Source of the DNA: Streptomyces sp. Root1304
GTDB taxonomy: Bacteria; Actinomycetota; Actinomycetes; Streptomycetales; Streptomycetaceae
DNA: 64,000 bases
Assembly: GCF_001426405.1 (NCBI RefSeq)
Contig: NZ_LMEP01000026.1
Span: forward strand, 231,847 to 295,846
Direction of reading: 5' to 3'
Every line of letters begins with the position of its first letter. The stretch's first letter is position 1. Below the pieces are notes generated by a model, which was given only the letters and a program-made list of their open reading frames with translations, was not told the origin of the DNA and did not search any database. Shown here piece by piece: positions 23,358-35,832 of the stretch. The translations under genes were made by a program, and so were the position numbers.

Positions 23358-24197
23358 ATGACCACGCCCGACACCTACGAGACCCGCTGCGAGCAGCTGT
23401 TCCTCGCCGGCGGCAACGCCGGCGTGCGCCGGGCCGCGCAGGAGGGACTCGACTCCCTCGGCCCGCAGGCCGATCTCTACTGCTGGCTCGCCCTCGGGCA
23501 CGCCGCCGAGGACGAGGACGACCACGACGACCTCGCCGAGGAGGCCTTCCGCGCCGGGCTCGCCCTCGACCGCGACCACCTCGGGCTGCTCGCCGGCTAC
23601 GCCGAGCTGTGCCTGCGCGCCGACGAGTTCGACCACCCGGGCCGTGCCTCCCGCGCCCGCGTCCTCTCCCGCCGCCTGAAGGAGCTCGCCCCCGAGTCCG
23701 TCGAGGCCGACCGGCTGGCCTCCGCCGAACGCTGGGCCCGCCGCAGCTACTGGGACGAACTGCGGATGGCCGCCGCCGAGGGGGCCGTCGCCTCCCGGCA
23801 GACGCAGGACCAGGCCCGCGCGCTCACCGACGCCCTCGCCGCGGGCGGCACCGACGCGGCGGCCCGCACGGCCGCCCGCGCCGCCGAGGCCGCCGCCCCC
23901 ACCGACCGCGACGCCGCCGTGCTCGCCGCGGCCGTCGAGGCGCTCGCGGGCCCGTGGAACGCGCCGGTACGCCTGCTCGGGCGCCACCGCCCGGCGGCCT
24001 GGGCGGTCGCCATGGGCCTGGCCCTCCTCACCAACACGCTGCTCCGGCAGACCGGCGCCGTCGACTCGTTCAGCCTCTGGGGCTACCTCTGGCTGCTCCC
24101 GGTCCTCCTCGTCGACCGCCGCTTCTCCTCCGTACGCAAGGAGGCCGAGGCCCGGTACCTGACCCGCCTCGAAGCGGAACTCGCGGCCAGGAGCTGA
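23358..24197 (+). CDS. helical-repeat protein with C-terminal membrane helices
   Basis: 279 residues, function not recognised. The first ~190 residues are Ala/Glu/Asp-rich helices with TPR-like spacing (LYCWLALGHAAEDEDDHDDL, AEEAFRAGLALDRDHLGLLA). Two hydrophobic segments follow near residues 215-255 (PAAWAVAMGLALLTNTLL and LWGYLWLLPVLLV), then a basic C terminus. ATG 23358 follows AGGGGA. It stands between the divergent ABC exporter and the ABC-2 genes, 104 bp before the latter, and may be an accessory protein of either, though nothing proves it. Confidence 0.7.
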   Translation: MTTPDTYETRCEQLFLAGGNAGVRRAAQEGLDSLGPQADLYCWLALGHAAEDEDDHDDLAEEAFRAGLALDRDHLGLLAGYAELCLRADEFDHPGRASRARVLSRRLKELAPESVEADRLASAERWARRSYWDELRMAAAEGAVASRQTQDQARALTDALAAGGTDAAARTAARAAEAAAPTDRDAAVLAAAVEALAGPWNAPVRLLGRHRPAAWAVAMGLALLTNTLLRQTGAVDSFSLWGYLWLLPVLLVDRRFSSVRKEAEARYLTRLEAELAARS

Positions 24198-24301
24198 CCG
24201 ACTCCCGCCCCGAAGTCGTACCCCCGTCAACCGATCGGCTGATGCCAGGTCGAGCGCGATGGCCGATACCCCGGCGCGGGCCGCCCCGACAGCCTGGGGA
24301 C

Positions 24302-25203
<902 letters not shown>

Positions 25204-25207
<4 letters not shown>

Positions 25208-25977
25208 GCACGACCACCGCCGCGCCCCGCGCCCCGCGTTCCGCCACCGCCGCCGTGCTGCGCACCGAGGCCCGGCTCTTCACCCGCGAGCCCGGCGCCC
25301 TGTTCTGGGTGATGATCGCGCCGACCGTGCTCCTCACGATCCTCGGCCTGATCCCCTCCTTCCGGGAGGCCGTCCCGGAGCTCGGCGGGCGCCGGACCAT
25401 CGACGTCTACGTCCCCGTCGCCGTCCTCTTCGCCCTCATCATGTCCGGGCTCAACGCCATGCCCCCGGTCCTCGCCGGCTACCGGGAGCGCGGCATCCTG
25501 CGCCGGATGTCCACCACCCCCGTACGCCCCGGCGCGCTGCTCACCTCCCAGCTCGTCCTGCACGCCGTCGCCGCGCTGGTCTCCTCCGGCCTGGTGATCG
25601 GGGTGGGCAGGGTCGCCTTCGGCGTCGCCCTGCCGGAGAACCTCGTGGGCTACGGACTCGCCCTGCTCCTCGCCGTGGCGGGCGGCCTGGCCCTCGGCGC
25701 GGCGGTCTGCGCGGTCTCCCGCACACAGAAGATCGCCACGGCGCTCGGCTCGGTCGTCTTCTTCCCCACCATGTTCACCGCCGGTGTGTGGGTGCCCGTC
25801 CAGGCCATGCCGGATACGCTGCGGCGGATCGTCCATTACACCCCGTACGGCGCGGCTTCCGGGGCCCTGGACGCCGCCGCCTCCGGGGGCTGGCCGACGG
25901 GGGCCGCGCTCGCCGTGATGGCGGTGTGGACGGTGCTGCTGACCGGTGCGTCGGTGCGCTGGTTCCGCTGGCAGTGA
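25204..25977 (+). CDS. ABC-2 type transporter permease
   Basis: 257 residues, six predicted membrane helices (ALFWVMIAPTVLLTILGLI, VPVAVLFALIMSGLNAMPPV, VAALVSSGLVIGVGRV, LALLLAVAGGLALGAAV, VVFFPTMFTAGVWVPVQAMP, LAVMAVWTVLLTGAS) and the ABC2_membrane signature ERGILRRMSTTPVRP. Pairs with the ATPase at 24302 through a 4-bp overlap. The kinase gene follows 40 bp downstream, so all four genes 24302-27966 are probably one transcript. Confidence 0.92.
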
Positions 25978-26017
25978 CCGCGACGACCCACCAGCGGGAG
26001 AGGACGACAGGGACACC

Positions 26018-27322
26018 GTGCCGATCACCGTCGAGGAACCCTGGCGCCTCTTCTACCGCTGGGGGCCGTACGCCCTGCTCGCCGTCGCCACCTGCATCGC
26101 CGTCGCGGCGGACCCGCTGACGGAAGGCACCCGGTTCACCGCGGCGGGCACCCTGGTGGCGGCCGCGCTGCTGCTCCAGCTGGGGTGGGACCGCCACAGC
26201 CGCCGGACGGAGGGGGAGCCGGCCGCGGAGGACGGCGTCCCGGCGGACACCGGGCCCGGGTTCCGGCTGGTGCCCGGGCCCGCCGGGCCCGTCTCCGTCA
26301 CCTACTTCCTGCTCCGTACGGCCCTCGCCTTCACGCTCACCCTGTTCAACCCCTTCTTCTCGGTCTACGCCTCCGTCGGCTTCTTCGACGCCGTCCACCT
26401 GCTGCCCCGGCGCCTCTTCCGGGCCGGACTCCTCGCCGTCGCCGTCATCATGGCCGGGGCCCAGTCCGGCGGGCTGCCGCCCTCCTCGGCCGTCCAGTGG
26501 ACGGCCTTCGGCGGTCTGTTCGGCCTGAACGCGGGTCTCGCCGTCCTCTTCTCCCACCTCGGCGCCAAGGAGGCCGAGAAGGCCGTCGAGCGGGCCGCGA
26601 CCATCGCCGAACTCGCCCGCGCCAACCAGCGCCTCGAACAGGCCCTCGCCGAGAACGCGGCCCTCCAGGCGCAGTTGCTCCTGCAGGCCCGCGAGGCCGG
26701 GATCGCCGACGAACGGCGCCGGCTCGCCGCCGAGATCCACGACACCATCGCCCAGGGCCTCACCGGGGTCGTCACCCAGCTCCAGGCCGCCCACGCCGTC
26801 CCGGACCGGGAGGCCGCCGAGGTCCACCTCCGGCGGGCCGCCGACCTCGCCCGGCACAGCCTCGGCGAGGCCCGCCGCTCGGTGCGGAACCTGAGCCCGG
26901 TCGCCCTGGAGCACGACCCCCTCCCCGAGGCCCTGCGCAAGACGGTCGCCGACTGGGCCGAACGCACCGGCGTCGACACCCGTTTCACCGTCACCGGCGA
27001 CGAACGGCCGCTCCACGACGAGGTGGCCGCCACCCTGCTGCGGATCGCCGAGGAGGCCCTGTCCAACGCCGCCCGCCACTCGGGGGCCGGCCGGGCCGGG
27101 GTGACGCTCTCCTACATGGGCGACGAGATCACCCTCGACGTACGGGACGACGGGCGCGGTTTCGACCCGTGCGCCCGCTCCGGACGGAGCCTCGCCGAGG
27201 GCGGGTTCGGGCTCGACGGCATGCGGGCCCGCGCCGAGCGGCTCACCGGGTCCGTCACCGTGGAGACCGCGCCGGGCGGGGGCACGGCGATCTCCGCTCG
27301 CGTACCGTTGGGCGCGCCATGA
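26018..27322 (+). CDS. NarL-type sensor histidine kinase
   Basis: 434 residues. About five membrane helices within the first 190 residues, a coiled coil (ELARANQRLEQALAENAALQ), HisKA_3 with phospho-acceptor in LAAEIHDTIAQGLTGVVTQL, N box LLRIAEEALSNAARHSG, and G boxes DVRDDGRGFD and GGFGLDGMRARAERLTG. GTG 26018 follows GGGAGAGGA. The partner response regulator starts inside the stop (ATGA). Likely senses the compound handled by the ABC-2 pump upstream. Confidence 0.92.
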   Translation: MPITVEEPWRLFYRWGPYALLAVATCIAVAADPLTEGTRFTAAGTLVAAALLLQLGWDRHSRRTEGEPAAEDGVPADTGPGFRLVPGPAGPVSVTYFLLRTALAFTLTLFNPFFSVYASVGFFDAVHLLPRRLFRAGLLAVAVIMAGAQSGGLPPSSAVQWTAFGGLFGLNAGLAVLFSHLGAKEAEKAVERAATIAELARANQRLEQALAENAALQAQLLLQAREAGIADERRRLAAEIHDTIAQGLTGVVTQLQAAHAVPDREAAEVHLRRAADLARHSLGEARRSVRNLSPVALEHDPLPEALRKTVADWAERTGVDTRFTVTGDERPLHDEVAATLLRIAEEALSNAARHSGAGRAGVTLSYMGDEITLDVRDDGRGFDPCARSGRSLAEGGFGLDGMRARAERLTGSVTVETAPGGGTAISARVPLGAP

Positions 27323-27966
27323 CCGACATCACCCTGCTGATCGTCGACGACCACCCCGTCGTACGGGACGGCCTGCGCGGCATGTTCGCCGTGGCGGGTT
27401 CCGGCTTCCGGGTCCTCGGCGAGGCCTCCGACGGCGTCGAGGCCGTCGCGCTCGCCCTGCGGCTGGACCCGGACGTCGTCCTGATGGACCTGCGGATGCC
27501 CGGCGGCAATGGCGTGGACGCCATCGCCGAGCTGGCCCGCCGCGGCGCCCGCTCCCGGGTCCTCGTCCTCACCACCTACGACACGGACACCGACACCCTC
27601 CCGGCGATCGAGGCGGGCGCCACCGGCTACCTCCTCAAGGACGCGCCGCGCGAGGAGCTGTTCGGGGCCGTGCGGGCCGCTGCCGAGGGCCGCACCGTGC
27701 TCTCCCCGGCCGTCGCCTCCCGGCTGGTCACCGCCGTCCGCGCGCCCGTCGCCGCGGCCGGCGGCGGGGCCCTCTCCGCCCGCGAGAGCGAGATCCTCGC
27801 GCTCGTCGCGAAGGGCACGGCCAACCGGGCCATCGCCGCCGAGCTGTTCATCAGCGAGGCCACCGTGAAGACCCATCTCACCCACATCTACGGCAAGTTG
27901 GGCGTGAAGGACCGGGCGGCGGCCGTCGCCACCGGTTACGACCGGGGCATCCTGGGACGCTCCTGA
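27319..27966 (+). CDS. NarL/FixJ-type response regulator
   Basis: 215 residues. Receiver with LIVDDHPVVRDGLRGMF, phospho-acceptor in DVVLMDLRMPGGNGVDA, switch Thr in VLVLTTYDTDTD and Lys in GYLLKDAPREEL; LuxR HTH LSARESEILALVAKGTANRA and FISEATVKTHLTHIYGKLGV. Four-base overlap with its kinase. Probably autoregulates the 24302-27966 operon. Confidence 0.93.
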   Translation: MTDITLLIVDDHPVVRDGLRGMFAVAGSGFRVLGEASDGVEAVALALRLDPDVVLMDLRMPGGNGVDAIAELARRGARSRVLVLTTYDTDTDTLPAIEAGATGYLLKDAPREELFGAVRAAAEGRTVLSPAVASRLVTAVRAPVAAAGGGALSARESEILALVAKGTANRAIAAELFISEATVKTHLTHIYGKLGVKDRAAAVATGYDRGILGRS

Positions 27967-28135
27967 CCGGAGTGCGCGCAGAGTCAACGAACCGTGCGCC
28001 GGGGATCAACCGCACCGCCCCGGGTCCGGCCGAGACTGGTCCCCACGCGGGTGGTCGGACGGGGGGCACGTTCCGGCGGTCCGCGGCACGGGTGTCCGTG
28101 CGGGTCGTCCCCCGGCCCGCCGGGGGAACACCCGC

Positions 28136-28174
28136 CCGCCCGGCCACCGCCGTCGCGCCGTGGTGGCCGGGCGG
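28136..28174. terminator. hairpin between convergent regulator and glgX genes
   Basis: A perfect 12-bp stem (CCGCCCGGCCAC / GTGGCCGGGCGG) closes a 15-nt loop, ending 3 bp before the glgX stop codon. It can serve the plus-strand operon ending at 27966 and the minus-strand glgX. No T-run. Confidence 0.5.
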
Positions 28175-28176
28175 AC

Positions 28177-30462
<2,286 letters not shown>

Positions 30463-30552
30463 GGTCCTTCCCCTGTTCTGCCCGCGCGGCCGTCCTCCCA
30501 ACATGACCCGCACGCACGTTTCCCCTGGAGGGTGGCCGTCGTTGGGCCGAGC
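30463..30552. promoter_or_regulatory. divergent promoter gap, glgX / L,D-transpeptidase
   Basis: 90-bp gap that must hold both promoters. Within it TGGAGG (30525-30530) is too close to the GTG at 30532 and too far from GTG 30553 to be an ideal ribosome site, so the transpeptidase start is uncertain. No -35/-10 elements can be assigned. Confidence 0.35.
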
Positions 30553-31770
30553 GTGACACTTGTATGGAAGCGGGCGAGGTACGCCCTCGCGGTGGCGGGA
30601 CTGATGGCGGGCCTCGTGGGCTGCACGGCGTCGGAGGGCGGAGGCGGCATCGACATCGGCCTGCCGGGGAAGGCGCGGGCCCCCGGTGACGTCATCCGGG
30701 TCAGCCCGGAGGACGGCGGGCGCGGGGTGCCGGCCGAGGGCCCGGTGGAGGTGAAGGTGGACAGCGGGCGGCTCGAACGGGTGACGGTCGTCCAGGTCGA
30801 CGACGGCCGCAGGACGGCGGTCGCCGGGGCGATCTCCGCGGACGGGCTGCGCTGGCGGCCCCGGCCGGACACCCGGCTGGCGCTGGCCGCGAAGTACAGC
30901 GTGGACGCCGTCGCGCTCGACGCGCACGGGCGCCGCTCCGCCCGGCACACCACCTTCACGACCGTGGTGCCGGAGAGCCGTTTCATCGGCTACTTCAAGC
31001 CGGAGAACCGTTCCACGGTCGGCACCGGCATGATCGTCTCCTTCGGCTTCAACATGCCGATCGAGAACCGGGCCGAGGTCGAGCGGGCCATCCGGGTGAC
31101 CTCCGATCCGCCGGTGGAGGTGGTCGGCCACTGGTTCGGCAAGGAGCGGCTCGACTTCCGGCCCGCCGCGTACTGGGCGCCCGGCACGAAGGTCACCGTC
31201 GAGCTGGGGCTGCGGGACATCGAGGGCGCGCCGGGGGTGTACGGCATCCAGCGCAAGACGGTCGGCTTCACCGTAGGCCGCTCCCAGGTCTCCCTGGTCG
31301 ACGCCGCCGCGCACACGATGGAGGTACGACGGGACGGCGAGGTCCTTGCCACCCTGCCGATCACGGCGGGAGCGCCGAAGACCACCACGTACAACGGGAA
31401 GATGGTCGTCACCGAGCTGTACGACGTGACGCGGATGGACGGGCGCACGGTCGGCTTCGGTGGCGAGTACGACATCAAGGACGTGCCGCACGCGATCCGG
31501 CTGACGGACTCCGGGACCTTCCTGCACGGCAACTACTGGGCCTCGGCGGACACCTTCGGCTCCGCGAACGTCAGCCACGGTTGTGTGGGGCTGCGGGACG
31601 AGAAGGGCGGCAGCGCGGACGCGCCGGCGGGCTGGTTCTTCGAGCGGACGCTCATCGGCGACGTGGTGGAGGTGGTCAACTCCCGTGACCGGAAGGTCGC
31701 TCCCGACAACGGTCTCGGCGGCTGGAACATGGCGTGGAACCTGTGGAAGGCGGGCTCCGCGCTGCACTGA
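30553..31770 (+). CDS. L,D-transpeptidase lipoprotein (LdtMt2-like)
   Basis: 405 residues. Lipoprotein signal ending LMAGLVGC (lipidated Cys near residue 24), two immunoglobulin-like domains (VIRVSPEDGGRGVP..., then FIGYFKPENRSTVGTGMIVS...), then the YkuD catalytic domain: FLHGNYWASADTFGSANVSH followed by GCVGL, carrying the catalytic Cys. It forms 3-3 crosslinks in peptidoglycan outside the cell using tetrapeptide donors. GTG 30553 gives the cleanest signal peptide; GTG 30532 is possible. A paralogue follows at 31955. Confidence 0.92.
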   Translation: MTLVWKRARYALAVAGLMAGLVGCTASEGGGGIDIGLPGKARAPGDVIRVSPEDGGRGVPAEGPVEVKVDSGRLERVTVVQVDDGRRTAVAGAISADGLRWRPRPDTRLALAAKYSVDAVALDAHGRRSARHTTFTTVVPESRFIGYFKPENRSTVGTGMIVSFGFNMPIENRAEVERAIRVTSDPPVEVVGHWFGKERLDFRPAAYWAPGTKVTVELGLRDIEGAPGVYGIQRKTVGFTVGRSQVSLVDAAAHTMEVRRDGEVLATLPITAGAPKTTTYNGKMVVTELYDVTRMDGRTVGFGGEYDIKDVPHAIRLTDSGTFLHGNYWASADTFGSANVSHGCVGLRDEKGGSADAPAGWFFERTLIGDVVEVVNSRDRKVAPDNGLGGWNMAWNLWKAGSALH

Positions 31771-31954
31771 TCAGCCGTCCCCCTCGTACCGCCCGGCACG
31801 CCTGTTCTCGTAGCAGGTCGATCGGGACGGAACGGTGACATTCACGAGGATCTTTCGTGTCCTGCGGTGTGATTATCTAGCGCCGTGTGCGCGAGTGAAT
31901 GCGCACGGGGGTGGGGCCGGGCAGTGCCGGGCCGTGCGAGGGGAGAAGACCACA

Positions 31955-33220
31955 GTGAACGGGCAGCCGATATCGGGGGCATCGGTAGGGGCCAAGGGGC
32001 GGCGCGGCCGACGCGGGGGCGTCGGACTGCAGGCCCTGGCGGCGGGAGCGATGCTCCTGGTGCTGACCGCCTGCGGCGGCGGTGCGACCGCCGGCGGCGG
32101 TACGGGGGGACAGGGCCCGGCGGCCCAGGGCGGCGGCACGCAGGAGAGCAACGCGGCCTCCCAGGCGGTCGTGACGATCCTTCCGAAGGACGGCGCCGAC
32201 TCGGTCGCCACCAGCGGGGTCCTCAAGGTCACCGCGCAGCAGGGCAAGCTGACCACGGTCACGGTCGCCGACTCCAAGGGCACCGAGATCGAGGGGAAGA
32301 TCGCGGCGGACGGCGCCAGCTGGTCGCCCACCTCGCACCTGTCGGGCGGCACGCAGTACAAGGTGCACGCCATCGCGAAGGACTCCGCGGGCCGTGAGTC
32401 GGCGAAGGACACCTCCTTCACCACGCTGGTCCCGAAGAACACGTTCATCGGCCACTACACGCCGGAGGACGGTTCGACCGTCGGCGTCGGCATGCCGGTG
32501 TCCATCAACTTCACCCGGGGCATCACGGACCCGGAGGCCGTCGAGAAGGCCATCAAGGTGACGGCCGTGCCGTCGGTGCCGATCGAGGGCCACTGGTTCG
32601 GCAACGACCGGCTGGACTTCCGCCCGGAGGAGTACTGGGCCGCGGGCACCAAGGTGACCGTGCACCTGAACCTGGACGGCGTCGAGGGCCGCCCCGGCGT
32701 CTACGGCAAGCAGAAGAAGACGATCACCTTCACCATCGGCCGCCGTCAGGTCACCACCGTCGACGCGAGCGCGAAGACGATGAAGGTCGAGCGCGACGGC
32801 ACGGTCATCAAGACGATCCCGATCACCGCGGGCGCCCCGTCGACGACCACGTACAACGGCCAGATGGTCATCAGCGAGAAGTTCAAGGTGACCCGCATGA
32901 ACGGGGCCACCGTCGGCTTCGGCGGCGAGTACGACATCAAGGACGTGCCGCACGCGATGCGCCTGTCCACCTCCGGCACTTTCGTGCACGGCAACTACTG
33001 GGCCCCGGCGAGCACGTTCGGCTCCTCCAACGTCAGCCACGGCTGCGTCGGCCTCCAGGACGCGCGGGGCGCGGGCGACAGCTCGAAGCCGGCCGCCTGG
33101 TTCTACGACCGTTCGATCATCGGTGACGTGGTCATCGTGAAGAACTCGAACGACAAGCAGATCAAGCCCGACAACGGCCTCAACGGCTGGAACATGAAGT
33201 GGTCGGAGTGGATCGCGTAG
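31955..33220 (+). CDS. L,D-transpeptidase lipoprotein, second copy
   Basis: 421 residues, collinear with the preceding protein over its whole exported part (HWFGNDRLDFRPEEYWAAGT, FGGEYDIKDVPHAMRLSTSG, then HGNYWAPASTFGSSNVSHGC with the catalytic Cys). Lipobox LLVLTACG; a Gly/Gln-rich spacer of ~25 residues after the lipid anchor replaces the shorter linker of the first copy. GTG 31955 follows GGGGAGAAG. The 184-bp spacer before it suggests its own promoter, and a strong hairpin follows. The pair is an old tandem duplication; differing linker and Ig-domain surfaces may set different placement in the wall. Confidence 0.93.
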   Translation: MNGQPISGASVGAKGRRGRRGGVGLQALAAGAMLLVLTACGGGATAGGGTGGQGPAAQGGGTQESNAASQAVVTILPKDGADSVATSGVLKVTAQQGKLTTVTVADSKGTEIEGKIAADGASWSPTSHLSGGTQYKVHAIAKDSAGRESAKDTSFTTLVPKNTFIGHYTPEDGSTVGVGMPVSINFTRGITDPEAVEKAIKVTAVPSVPIEGHWFGNDRLDFRPEEYWAAGTKVTVHLNLDGVEGRPGVYGKQKKTITFTIGRRQVTTVDASAKTMKVERDGTVIKTIPITAGAPSTTTYNGQMVISEKFKVTRMNGATVGFGGEYDIKDVPHAMRLSTSGTFVHGNYWAPASTFGSSNVSHGCVGLQDARGAGDSSKPAAWFYDRSIIGDVVIVKNSNDKQIKPDNGLNGWNMKWSEWIA

Positions 33221-33246
33221 CCGTACGCGACTGAACGACCGAGTGC

Positions 33247-33281
33247 GGGGCCCGGTGCTGTGAGCAACAGCACCGGGCCCC
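33247..33281 (+). terminator. perfect 15-bp hairpin terminator
   Basis: GGGGCCCGGTGCTGT pairs perfectly with its complement around loop GAGCA, 26 nt after the stop of the second L,D-transpeptidase, followed by TCCTCGTT. Separates it from the enoyl-CoA hydratase gene. Confidence 0.85.
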
Positions 33282-33310
33282 TCCTCGTTAACGGCCACTA
33301 ACCTCTCCGT

Positions 33311-34078
33311 ATGACTGTGAACCTCGAAGTCGCCGAAGGCGTCGGCACCATCCGCCTCGACCGCCCCCCGATGAACGCGCTGGACATCGCGACCCAGGAC
33401 CGGCTGCGCGAGCTGGCCCAGGAGGCGACCGACCGCGACGACGTGCGCGCGGTGGTCCTCTACGGCGGCGAGAAGGTGTTCGCGGCCGGCGCGGACATCA
33501 AGGAGATGCAGGTCATGGACCACGTGGCCATGGTCAAGCGCTCCCGCGCCCTCCAGGACGCCTTCACCGCCGTCGCCCGCATCCCCAAGCCGGTCGTCGC
33601 CGCGATCACCGGCTACGCCCTCGGCGGCGGCTGCGAGCTGGCGCTCTGCGCGGACTACCGGATCGCCGCCGACAACGCGAAGCTGGGCCAGCCGGAGATC
33701 CTGCTCGGCCTGATCCCGGGCGCCGGCGGCACCCAGCGCCTCTCCCGCCTGGTCGGCCCGTCCAGGGCCAAGGACCTCATCTTCACCGGCCGGATGGTCA
33801 AGGCGGACGAGGCCCTGACGCTGGGCCTGGTCGACCGGGTCGTCCCGGCCGCCGAGGTCCACGAGCAGGCGCACGCCTGGGCGGCCCGGCTGGCGCAGGG
33901 CCCTGCGGTCGCGCTGCGCGCCGCCAAGGAGGCGATCGACCAGGGTCTGGAGGCGGACATCGACACCGGTCTCGCCATCGAGCGCACCTGGTTCGCCGCC
34001 CTGTTCGCGACCGAGGACCGCGAGACCGGGATGCGCAGCTTCGTCGAGGAGGGCCCGGGGAAGGCGAAGTTCGCCTGA
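33311..34078 (+). CDS. enoyl-CoA hydratase/isomerase family protein
   Basis: 255 residues, normal crotonase length. RLDRPPMNALD, FAAGADIKEM (oxyanion hole), GYALGGGCELALCADYRIA (oxyanion hole and catalytic Glu region) and GLIPGAGGTQRLSRLVG with the second catalytic Glu just before it in LGQPEILLGL. Hydrates trans-2-enoyl-CoA in fatty-acid beta-oxidation. Single gene between a terminator and the ATP-binding protein. Confidence 0.93.
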   Translation: MTVNLEVAEGVGTIRLDRPPMNALDIATQDRLRELAQEATDRDDVRAVVLYGGEKVFAAGADIKEMQVMDHVAMVKRSRALQDAFTAVARIPKPVVAAITGYALGGGCELALCADYRIAADNAKLGQPEILLGLIPGAGGTQRLSRLVGPSRAKDLIFTGRMVKADEALTLGLVDRVVPAAEVHEQAHAWAARLAQGPAVALRAAKEAIDQGLEADIDTGLAIERTWFAALFATEDRETGMRSFVEEGPGKAKFA

Positions 34079-34139
34079 CGCGGCCGGTTCGGGGGGTCGA
34101 TTCCGTCGGAACGGCCCCCGCGAACCGCTCGGTGCGGCC

Positions 34140-34658
34140 ATGATGGGGGGCATGGCGGGCCTGGAGGGTAGGGAACAACCGCGGCAGCGCGCGAGCGCCG
34201 CCGCAGCGCGGTGGTCACCGGCCGCGGACGACGAACAGGCCGCCGAAGCAGTGGAGTTGTACGGCAACCCGGCCGACGACGACGTGCGGCTGCCGTCCCT
34301 CCCCGAGTCCGCGTGGCTGGCCCGCAGGCTCACCCAGCACGTGGTGCTGCGGCAGTGGGCGCTCGGCCCGACGATCGCGGAGCACGCGGTGCTGCTGGTC
34401 TCGGAGCTGGTCGGGAACGCGGTGCGGCACACGGGTGCCCGCTCCTTCGCGTTACGCCTCCAGCGGCGGCGCGGCTGGATCCGGGTGGAGGTGCGCGACC
34501 CCTCGCGCGGGCTGCCCTGTCTGATGCCGGTGCACGAGCTGGACACCAGTGGCCGGGGGCTCTTCCTGGTGGACAAACTCTCGGACCGCTGGGGCGTGGA
34601 CCTGGCGCCGCGCGGCAAGACGACCTGGTTCGAGATGCGGGTAGCGGACCGCCCCTGA
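34140..34658 (+). CDS. RsbW/SpoIIAB-like ATP-binding protein
   Basis: 172 residues, HATPase_c_2 domain: N box LLVSELVGNAVRHTG and ATP-lid region SGRGLFLVDKLSDRWG, with degenerate DPSRGLP where kinases have the D-G motif. Members of this large Streptomyces family act as anti-sigma factors or serine kinases of anti-anti-sigma proteins. No sigma factor or antagonist gene adjoins it, so its partner is not evident. ATG 34140, 34143 and 34152 are all possible starts. Confidence 0.82.
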   Translation: MMGGMAGLEGREQPRQRASAAAARWSPAADDEQAAEAVELYGNPADDDVRLPSLPESAWLARRLTQHVVLRQWALGPTIAEHAVLLVSELVGNAVRHTGARSFALRLQRRRGWIRVEVRDPSRGLPCLMPVHELDTSGRGLFLVDKLSDRWGVDLAPRGKTTWFEMRVADRP

Positions 34659-34696
34659 GTACGAGGGCCCGACCGTCTCTCTCCATGCTCCGCACG

Positions 34697-34743
34697 CACG
34701 GAAGCCCCCGTGCGCCGTGGTGGGGTGCGTGGGGGCTTCCGTG
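34697..34743 (+). terminator. hairpin terminator with 13-bp stem
   Basis: CACGGAAGCCCCC pairs perfectly with GGGGGCTTCCGTG across a 21-nt loop that can fold further. It lies 38 nt past the ATP-binding protein stop. Confidence 0.75.
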
Positions 34744-35064
34744 TGGAGCGCCGTGGACGGGGGGGTGTATCCACGGCCGCTATGTCGACCTGGCCCGGGT
34801 CAATGGGGGTCGTGTCTCCGACTATGGCAGACAGGTGGCCTTGTCGCCAAAAGCCCCTACCGGGGCAATGCGGGTCAAAACCGGACAGTTTCATAGTGAA
34901 TCATTGGTGACGTGCGGCACTCGCCTTGCAAACAATGAATGACTATGCGGTTCATGGGTTGTTTCCGGGGCTCGTCCGCATGCTGGACGCTCCTTCGAAG
35001 CCCGCAAACGTCCTGAATTGGCCTAATCGTAATAAATCGGGCATTCCTGTCCTTGAATGGTCGC
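34744..35064. other. 321-bp intergenic region, no gene seen
   Basis: This gap is clearly richer in A/T than its surroundings, especially 34910-35050 (for instance AATCGTAATAAATCGGGC near 35025). Short reading frames cross it but none has streptomycete codon bias. It should contain the promoter of the deacetylase-like/propeller operon; no element can be fixed with confidence. Confidence 0.5.
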
Positions 35065-35832
35065 GTGAAGCCGACCGACCGCCGAGGAATCCTCCGGGCG
35101 GGCGCGGCCGCCGCCCTCGCGGGAGCCCTCGCCACCGCCTGCGGCACGGAGCCCCGCCCCGCCGCCGCCCCCGCGCCCCGGCGCCCCGCCCCCGCACCCC
35201 ACGCGGCCCCGGCGCCCCGGCGCCTCCCCGGACAGCCCGCCGAGATCGCCCACGGCCCCCGCGACCGGCCCCGCGTCGCCCTCACCTTCCACGGCCAGGG
35301 CGATCCCGCGCTCGCCAGGACCCTCCTCGGCCAGGCCGAGAAGGCCGGCGCCCGCGTCACCGTCCTCGCCGTCGGCAGCTGGCTCGACGCCCACCCCGAC
35401 CTGGCCCGCCGCGTCCTCGACGGCGGACACGACCTCGGCAACCACACCCAGCGCCACATCGACATCAACGCCATGACCGAGGACGAGGCGCACGCCGAGA
35501 TCGCCGCCTGCGCCGCCCGGCTGCGCCGGCTCACCGGCTCCATCGGCACCTGGTTCCGGCCCTCCCGCACCCAGCACGCCTCCCCCGCCGTCCTGCGCGC
35601 CGCCCGGCGGGCCGGATACCCGCACGCCCTCTCGTACGACGTCGACTCCCTCGACTTCACCTCGCCAGGAGCCCCGGCCGTCGTCCGCAACGTCACCGGC
35701 ACGGTCCGCGCCGGCTCCGTCGTCAGCCTGCACTTCGGCTACCCGGACACCGCCGCCGCGCTGCCCCTCCTCCTCGCCGACCTCGACCGCCGCGGCCTGC
35801 GCGCGGTCACCACCACGGAGCTGCTGACCTGA
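35065..35832 (+). CDS. polysaccharide deacetylase-like lipoprotein, altered active site
   Basis: 255 residues. Lipoprotein or Tat-like leader (RRGILRAGAAAALAGALATA followed by Cys), a Pro/Ala-rich linker, then a NodB fold. The first NodB motif, normally TFDDGP, reads ALTFHGQGDP, so the catalytic-base Asp and the metal-binding Asp are His and Gly. The His pair (DLGNHTQRHID) remains, with WFRPSRTQHAS, YDVDSLDF and VVSLHFG at the later motifs. GTG 35065 gives the best signal peptide; TTG 35053 is possible. Translationally coupled to the propeller gene (TGATG). Acts at the membrane outer face; activity may be lost or changed. Confidence 0.83.
   Translation: MKPTDRRGILRAGAAAALAGALATACGTEPRPAAAPAPRRPAPAPHAAPAPRRLPGQPAEIAHGPRDRPRVALTFHGQGDPALARTLLGQAEKAGARVTVLAVGSWLDAHPDLARRVLDGGHDLGNHTQRHIDINAMTEDEAHAEIAACAARLRRLTGSIGTWFRPSRTQHASPAVLRAARRAGYPHALSYDVDSLDFTSPGAPAVVRNVTGTVRAGSVVSLHFGYPDTAAALPLLLADLDRRGLRAVTTTELLT

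Noticed and set aside
34744..35064. tRNA or small gene in the A/T-richer gap
   Set aside because: No cloverleaf, CCA-type end or coding bias could be seen; treated as promoter region.
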